A program made the translations under genes and the position numbers. A DNA stretch of 18,403 bases from DASPOF01 sp035626155. GTDB taxonomy: Bacteria > Desulfobacterota > Binatia > Binatales > Binataceae. Within the stretch, counting starts at the first letter, position 1; each line of letters opens with the position of its first letter. Of this stretch, positions 14,751-18,403 are shown piece by piece. The notes below the pieces were generated by a model. That model worked only from the letters and a program-made list of their open reading frames with translations, made no database searches and had not been told where the DNA came from. The stretch spans positions 1 to 18,403 of the forward strand of contig DASPOF010000099.1 in NCBI GenBank assembly GCA_035626155.1, written 5' to 3'.

Positions 14751-14908
14751 CAGGCCGGTGATAAATCACAGCCTGCTCCCCCTCTCTTGTCTCCCCCGGA
14801 AGAGACCGGTGGAGAAGTTGGAGGAAAACAGCCATCTTTCACGCAGGATGTTGAGATCGCGGCGCACTCGAAATGCGATGGTCACGCTTTTCTCAACATC
14901 CTGCTAGT
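14747..14908. repeat. MITE-like palindromic element bounded by CTAGCAGG
   Basis: The left end reads CTAGCAGGCCGGTGATAAAT (from 14747). The right end, read on the minus strand, gives CTAGCAGGATGTTGAGAAAA (from about 14907). They agree at 15 of 20 positions, as imperfect terminal inverted repeats would. An internal copy GCAGGATGTTGAGA (14843-14856) forms a perfect 14-bp inverted repeat with 14891-14904, separated by 34 bases. The left end folds by itself: AGCAGGC 14749-14755 with GCCTGCT 14771-14777, and GTGAT with ATCAC inside. No transposase is encoded. Both flanking convergent genes end with the TAG inside CTAG. Similar CTAGCAGG-TGTTGA sequences are familiar to me from the ends of genes in other environmental genomes (memory, not searched). 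Confidence 0.5.
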
Positions 14909-15842
14909 GAAGGCAATCGCTCAGATCGGGAGGCAGGGGAGCGCGGACGGTGATGCGGCCCGCCCGCGACGATTCGAAAGCAACCTCGCGCAGATGAAGC
15001 CAGAAGCGGCCCGCATCAAGGCGCTCGTCGCGCGGCCCGCTGTAGAGAGAATCGCCCACGATCGGATGGCCCGCGTTCGCAAGATGTACCCGAATCTGGT
15101 GGCGGCTGCCGGTCTCAGGCGTGACCGAAACCAGCGTGTATCGCCCGACCCGGCGCGCCGGCTCGACGTGCGTGATCGCGCGGCGTCCCGCGCGCCTGCC
15201 GCTTAAGGCGCCCGCTACGACCGCGGTCATCTTGCGCGCATTGCGCGGATGATGCGCGATCGGCGCGGTCAGTTCGAGCGTGCGATCGACCACGCCCTCC
15301 ACCAGCGCGTCGTAGTGCCGGACGATCGCGTGCGCCTTGATCGCCCGGCGCATCGTATCGAAGGTCTCCCGATTGCGGGCGATAATCAGCGCGCCGGAAG
15401 TCCCGTTGTCGAGGCGATGAACCAGACCGCCTTCGCGCGGCTTGTCGCCCGCATCCGCGGTCTCGGGGTATCGCGCGACGACCGCATTCATCACCGTGTC
15501 GCGCTCGCCGGGTTTCAGCGGATGGCATGGCAGCAGGCCCGGCTTGTTGATCACGAGCAGATTCGGGTCCTCGTAAAGTACATCGAGCGCAAGGCGCGGA
15601 TTCGACTCGATAGCGGGCGGGCGGAATTCCTCCGTGACCGCGACCTGGTCGGTGGCGGCGACGAGTTGCCCCTTTCTGCATCGCCGTCCGTTGATGGTGA
15701 CGATGCCGCGCGCGACCATCTCGCGCGCCGCGCGGCGCGACGGCGCAAATCCGAGCCGGACCAGGTGCCGATCGAGCCGCTCCTCTTGAGGCGCGCGCTC
15801 GCCGGCCGGGTGTTCAGAGGCATGAAATTCTGCGCGTTTCAC
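14904..15842 (-). CDS. RluA-family 23S rRNA/tRNA pseudouridine synthase
   Basis: This 312-residue enzyme isomerises uridine to pseudouridine in RNA. It has an N-terminal S4 RNA-binding domain at about residues 21-70 (ERLDRHLVRLGFAPSRRAAREMVARGIVTINGRRCRKG). The catalytic domain has NKPGLLPCHPLKPGERDT, the motif HRLDNGTSG (142-150) with catalytic Asp145, and SVTPETGSRHQIRVHLANAGHPIVGD. Two blocks deviate from the norm: the usual TGRTHQIRVH is TGSRHQIRVH, and the usual KPAGLVVHP is KPGLLPCHP. It is thus a divergent RluA/RluD relative whose target base cannot be assigned. The start is GTG 15842; no ATG lies early in the frame and the ribosome site is weak. An AT-rich GATAATAT about 20 bases upstream may be its -10. 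The final residues and stop overlap the repeat at 14747-14908. Confidence 0.88.
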   Translation of the reverse strand: MKRAEFHASEHPAGERAPQEERLDRHLVRLGFAPSRRAAREMVARGIVTINGRRCRKGQLVAATDQVAVTEEFRPPAIESNPRLALDVLYEDPNLLVINKPGLLPCHPLKPGERDTVMNAVVARYPETADAGDKPREGGLVHRLDNGTSGALIIARNRETFDTMRRAIKAHAIVRHYDALVEGVVDRTLELTAPIAHHPRNARKMTAVVAGALSGRRAGRRAITHVEPARRVGRYTLVSVTPETGSRHQIRVHLANAGHPIVGDSLYSGPRDERLDAGRFWLHLREVAFESSRAGRITVRAPLPPDLSDCLH

Positions 15843-16022
15843 CGTCGATGCGCCCGATATTATCCATACATGAATGCCGGCACGCCGGGTTCATCTTCCT
15901 CCGTTTGCGAGAGAAAAGTGTAGGGGGCGGATGCTTTAATTCCTCGCCCATTCCGGGAGAAGTCACGGTGAGAGCCCGCACCGACGCGTGTCTGTGAGTT
16001 TTTCCGGCGTGATTATTCCAGT

Positions 16023-16064
16023 GAGGCGGGCCGCCGTGCCCGCCGAAAGACGCGTGGGCGCCTC
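16023..16064. repeat. REP-like GC-rich palindrome with alternative pairing
   Basis: GGCGGGC (16025-16031) pairs with GCCCGCC (16038-16044). In competition, GAGGCG (16023-16028) can pair with CGCCTC (16059-16064). The text GGGCGCCTCGCCCGTGC that follows resembles multi-copy intergenic palindromes of other GC-rich genomes; copy number here cannot be judged from one window. Confidence 0.35.
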
Positions 16065-16120
16065 GCCCGTGCAACCCTATCACTCGGTCGCTCGAATTAT
16101 GATGTCCCATTAAATTTATG

Positions 16121-16133
16121 TGACTTGGAGTCA
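16121..16133. promoter_or_regulatory. Inverted repeat TGACT-TGG-AGTCA upstream of a -35 box
   Basis: Perfect 5-base arms around a 3-base centre, 7 bases before the TTGACA at 16140. The position suits an operator or activator site of the SBBP gene promoter. Its arms equal the core of the TetR operator at 5371-5384, but the centre is one base shorter. Confidence 0.3.
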
Positions 16134-16139
16134 TCTCTC

Positions 16140-16169
16140 TTGACAGGCGGCCGGGGCTGGAGCGATTAT
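16140..16169 (+). promoter_or_regulatory. Candidate promoter of the SBBP-repeat gene
   Basis: A perfect TTGACA (16140-16145) is followed after 18 bases by GATTAT (16164-16169), a 4 of 6 match to TATAAT. Transcription from about 16176 would give a leader of about 170 bases. Confidence 0.45.
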
Positions 16170-16175
16170 CGCGGC

Positions 16176-16344
16176 GCCTTGAGTGAGGGGCGCATTGCCC
16201 GTATGCGCGAGCTGCGAACGGGTTACCTCTGACGGTTTCTCGTCGCTCGCAACCCCGCTCACGGGACATTGCGAAAATCCAAATAGGTTGCGCGGTCGTT
16301 GTGTGAGTGATGTGCCGAGCGTGCGCTCGGCGGGGGAGAACATC
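16176..16344 (+). promoter_or_regulatory. Structured 5' leader of the SBBP-repeat gene
   Basis: Several stems can form: GCGCAT 16190-16195 with ATGCGC 16203-16208; GCGAGC 16206-16211 with GCTCGC 16245-16250; GGGTT 16220-16224 with AACCC 16251-16255; CTCAC 16258-16262 with GTGAG 16303-16307; and GCCGAGCG 16314-16321 with CGCTCGGC 16324-16331. The last hairpin ends directly at the ribosome site GGGGGAG (16332-16338). The first two stems overlap and exclude each other. No known riboswitch class was recognised. Confidence 0.35.
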
Positions 16345-18403
16345 ATGTTGCGCAAAATCGTGACGGCTACCTGCGTCCTGGCCTCGGTGATGGCTCTCGC
16401 TCGATTCTCATATTCGAGCGCGGCGCCAAAAACACAGTCTGCCCCTCGCCCACAAGCTCAGGCTCGACTCCTGCGATCCTACGGCAATCTGCCGCTGAGC
16501 TTCGAGCGCAACGACGGCCAGACTGATGCGCGCGTAAAGTTCCTCTCGCGCGGTCCGGGATACACATTGTTCCTGACGCCCGACGAGGCGGTGCTCGGCC
16601 TGCGCAAGCCCTCCAAGGATTCGCGCCCGGGATCGTCTTCGGCATCACGAGTGAAAGCGGGGGGAGGCGGATCCGGGATTCCTCGCGCGCTAGGCACGCG
16701 CGGGAATGACAAGGCAGGGAATGGTGCCTCAGCAAGTGCCGAGACTGAGGTTCTGCGCGTGAAGCTCGCCGGCGCCGAGCGGCAGGCGCAAATCGAGGGA
16801 TTGGAGCAACAGACAGGACGAGCCAATTACTTCATCGGGAAGGACCCGAAGAAATGGCGGACGAATGTCCCGACTTACGCGCGCGTGAAATACCGCAACG
16901 TGTATCCGGGCATCGACCTGGTTTATCACGGCAGCAACCAGCGCCAGCTCGAGTACGATTTCGAGGTGGCCGCCGGCGCCGATCCCGCAAAGATCCGGCT
17001 GTGCTTCGACGGTGCGAAGCATCTTAACCTCAACGAGCGCGGCGACTTGCTCGTTGAAACGGCGGGCGGGGAGGTGATCGAGCATGTGCCGATTATCTAC
17101 CAGGAGGCGAACGGCCGGCGCGAAACGATCTCCGGGCGATACGTGATTCGCGATAAGCGCAGCGTCGGCTTCGATCTCGCCGCATACGATGCGCGCAAGC
17201 CGCTTTTCATCGATCCGGTCCTGGCCTATTCGACTTTTCTGGCTGGCACGACGGGTTTTACTGCAGGCAATTCCATCGCGATCGATTCCTCAGGAAATGC
17301 TTACATTGCAGGACAGACTAACGAAAGCGATTTTCCCACGACTCCCGGAGCCTTCCAAGCAAGTTCCAATGGCAGCTATCAGGTCCTGACAAAGCTCAAC
17401 GCCAGCGGCTCCGGACTGGTGTACTCGACGTACTTGGGCGGACACACGTTGAATGGCGCGGGGGCCTACTCCGTTGCCGTCGATTCATCGGGAAGCGCCT
17501 ATGTAGCTGGATCAGGAGATTCGACTTTCCCGACCACCGCCGGAGCTTTTCAGACCAGTTGCGCGATTAGTAACTGCGGAACTGTAACGAAGCTAACGCC
17601 GGACGGCTCGGGGCTCGTTTACTCCACCTTTCTGGCGGGAAGCATTCAACCTAATGGCTGTTGCGGTGACACGGTTACAGCGATTGCACTCGACTCTTCC
17701 GCCAACGCCTATGTGACTGGAAGTGTCAATACTACTGACTTTCCAACCACTGCGGGGGCATTCCAAACCGCGAAGCCTGGCGCTGGGAACGCGTTCGTCA
17801 CCAAGCTGAACACGACCGGCACCGAAGTAGTGTACTCCACGTACTTGGGCGGAAGTAACCAAGACACGGGTCTCGGCATAACCGTCGATTCCTCTGGCAG
17901 CACCTACGTCGCAGGAAACACTCGTAGTTCGAATTTTCCCACCACGGCTGGCGCGTTCCAAACGACTCTTTTTGGTTGCAGCAACGGCTTCGTCACGAAA
18001 CTGACGCCAAACGGCTCGGGGCTCGACTACTCTACTTACCTAGGCGGCAGCAACAGTGACTGTAACGAGTATGCCAGTGCCATCGCCATCGACTCCTCCG
18101 GCGACGCCTATGTGACCGGCAGCGCGAATTCAACGAACTTCCCCGTAACAGCAGGCGCTTTTCAGACCTCCGGTAACGATGATGCGTTTGTCACTGAACT
18201 TAACCCGAGCGGCAGCGCTCTGGTCTTTTCGACCTATCTTGGCGGCACCAGCAGTTATTCACCCGCCTTTTCAATTGGGCTGGATGCAGCCGGCAATGTC
18301 TATGTCGGCGGCTATACGACCGCCAGCAACTTTCCGGTTACGGCGAACGCCATCCAACCGTCGTACAACGGAGGTAGCAGTGACGGTTTCATAAGCGAGC
18401 TCA
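16345..18403 (+). CDS. SBBP-repeat beta-propeller surface protein, C-terminus cut by the window edge
   Basis: From ATG 16345 (GGGGGAG 6 bases upstream) 686 codons run without a stop to the right edge. Residues 1-26 form a signal peptide (MLRKIVTATCVLASVMALA, then SYSSAA). Residues 45-292 match the N-terminal domain usual in such proteins: LPLSFERNDGQTDARVKFLSRGPGYTLFL, YFIGKDPKKWRTNVPTYARVKYRNVYPGIDLVYHG, RQLEYDFEVAAGADPAKIRL, ending FIDPVLAYSTFL. SBBP (beta-propeller) repeats start at about residue 295; six begin in the window. Residues of about 95-130 are a Gly/Ser/Arg-rich, low-complexity insert of palindromic origin (see 16678-16707). The protein is exported and probably cell-surface or outer-membrane linked; its binding target is unknown. 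The repeat part is visibly less GC-rich at third positions than neighbouring genes. Confidence 0.9.
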   Translation, partial: MLRKIVTATCVLASVMALARFSYSSAAPKTQSAPRPQAQARLLRSYGNLPLSFERNDGQTDARVKFLSRGPGYTLFLTPDEAVLGLRKPSKDSRPGSSSASRVKAGGGGSGIPRALGTRGNDKAGNGASASAETEVLRVKLAGAERQAQIEGLEQQTGRANYFIGKDPKKWRTNVPTYARVKYRNVYPGIDLVYHGSNQRQLEYDFEVAAGADPAKIRLCFDGAKHLNLNERGDLLVETAGGEVIEHVPIIYQEANGRRETISGRYVIRDKRSVGFDLAAYDARKPLFIDPVLAYSTFLAGTTGFTAGNSIAIDSSGNAYIAGQTNESDFPTTPGAFQASSNGSYQVLTKLNASGSGLVYSTYLGGHTLNGAGAYSVAVDSSGSAYVAGSGDSTFPTTAGAFQTSCAISNCGTVTKLTPDGSGLVYSTFLAGSIQPNGCCGDTVTAIALDSSANAYVTGSVNTTDFPTTAGAFQTAKPGAGNAFVTKLNTTGTEVVYSTYLGGSNQDTGLGITVDSSGSTYVAGNTRSSNFPTTAGAFQTTLFGCSNGFVTKLTPNGSGLDYSTYLGGSNSDCNEYASAIAIDSSGDAYVTGSANSTNFPVTAGAFQTSGNDDAFVTELNPSGSALVFSTYLGGTSSYSPAFSIGLDAAGNVYVGGYTTASNFPVTANAIQPSYNGGSSDGFISEL
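16678..16707. repeat. Intergenic-type palindrome inserted in frame in the SBBP gene
   Basis: ATTCC-T-CGCGCG (16678-16689) pairs with CGCGCGGGAAT (16697-16707): 11 pairs, one bulged T and a 7-base loop. On the minus strand it reads GTCATTCCCGCGCG...GGAATCC, the pattern of a very common dispersed intergenic palindrome. It lies inside the coding frame at residues 112-121 and keeps the frame open. Confidence 0.5.
17227..18403 (+). repeat. Tandem SBBP repeats, about 65 codons each
   Basis: The motif (Y/F)ST(Y/F)L(G/A)G begins at 17227, 17422, 17620, 17833, 18028 and 18226, giving units of 195, 198, 213, 195 and 198 bases plus a cut sixth. Each unit continues with (I/V)(A/T)(I/V/L)D(S/A)(S/A)G(N/S/D)(A/T/V)Y(V/I), then a (D/N)FP(T/V)T-(P/A)GAFQ-like block and ends in a TKL/TEL-(N/T)-G(S/T) strand. 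These are the sequence marks of beta-propeller SBBP repeats. Confidence 0.85.

Larger units (their letters stand above)
15843..16139. other. Gene-free stretch with GC-rich palindromes
   Basis: No credible gene lies here. A short hairpin CGGTG/CACCG is found at 15966-15983. The main palindrome is given as a separate entry (16023-16064). The stretch separates the divergent pseudouridine synthase and SBBP-repeat gene and should carry the promoters of both. Confidence 0.4.

Noticed and set aside
15950..15990. Cobalamin-riboswitch-like text (GGGAGAAG, CGGTGAGAGCCCGCACCG)
   Set aside because: The B12 box (GCCACTG) is missing and no cobalamin-related gene follows.
16367..16735. 122-residue minus-strand open frame with CHSRA near its start
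   Set aside because: This is the familiar spurious translation of a GTCATTCCCGCG palindrome; it lies opposite the SBBP gene's conserved N-terminal domain.
17227..18403. Repeats at the right end as a possible CRISPR or satellite array
   Set aside because: The unit is about 195-213 bases, in a single open frame, and conserved at protein level as SBBP repeats.

Overview
The window is GC-rich bacterial chromosome. It has E. coli-like sigma-70 promoter elements (a TTAGAC-17-TATAAT at 7394-7422 is the clearest), GGAGG-type ribosome sites, and a Gram-negative envelope gene set (TolC-like outer membrane factor, lipoproteins with lipoboxes, Flp pilin). Together with a CaiB/BaiF CoA-transferase, a SnoaL-fold enzyme and a giant SBBP-repeat protein, this suggests an environmental Gram-negative such as a deltaproteobacterial, Binatota-like or acidobacterial lineage. 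That placement is an inference; no rRNA or other decisive marker is present. No tRNA, rRNA, CRISPR array or transposase gene was seen.

Left part (1-5400). A minus-strand lipoprotein gene runs off the left edge. Behind it is a gene-free stretch holding four consecutive hairpins, the last of which looks like a minus-strand Rho-independent terminator: a candidate small RNA or leader. A plus-strand aldo/keto reductase follows. Then comes a compact minus-strand efflux operon read as TetR regulator, HlyD-type adaptor, ABC ATPase, ABC-2 permease. Its genes overlap or are closely spaced, and an inverted repeat sits over the -10 of its promoter.

Middle part (5400-12100). A structured gene-free stretch precedes an orphan Flp/Fap pilin. 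A 17-bp hairpin and an unknown membrane protein follow. Next are a cold-shock-domain-like protein (minus), a small lipoprotein with a clear promoter and terminator (plus), and a minus-strand run of comF-like, purM and grxC. Divergent from comF is a pair made of a family III CoA-transferase and a SnoaL-like protein, which recalls the BaiF/BaiE pair of bile-acid dehydroxylation. A perfect 14-bp hairpin closes this pair against the convergent TolC-like gene.

Right part (12100-18403). A TolC-family outer membrane protein (minus) is divergent from a small Cys/Pro-rich secreted protein (plus). That gene and the convergent RluA-family pseudouridine synthase both take their TAG stop from the CTAGCAGG ends of a roughly 160-bp palindromic, MITE-like element. 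A gene-free but structured 500-bp stretch then leads into a large SBBP-repeat surface protein that is cut by the right edge. Its N-terminal domain carries an in-frame palindromic insert of the intergenic-repeat type.

No complete new multi-gene system stands out. The most unusual signals are the tandem-hairpin RNA candidate, the repeat that supplies two stop codons, the in-frame palindrome in the SBBP gene, and the BaiE/BaiF-like pair.
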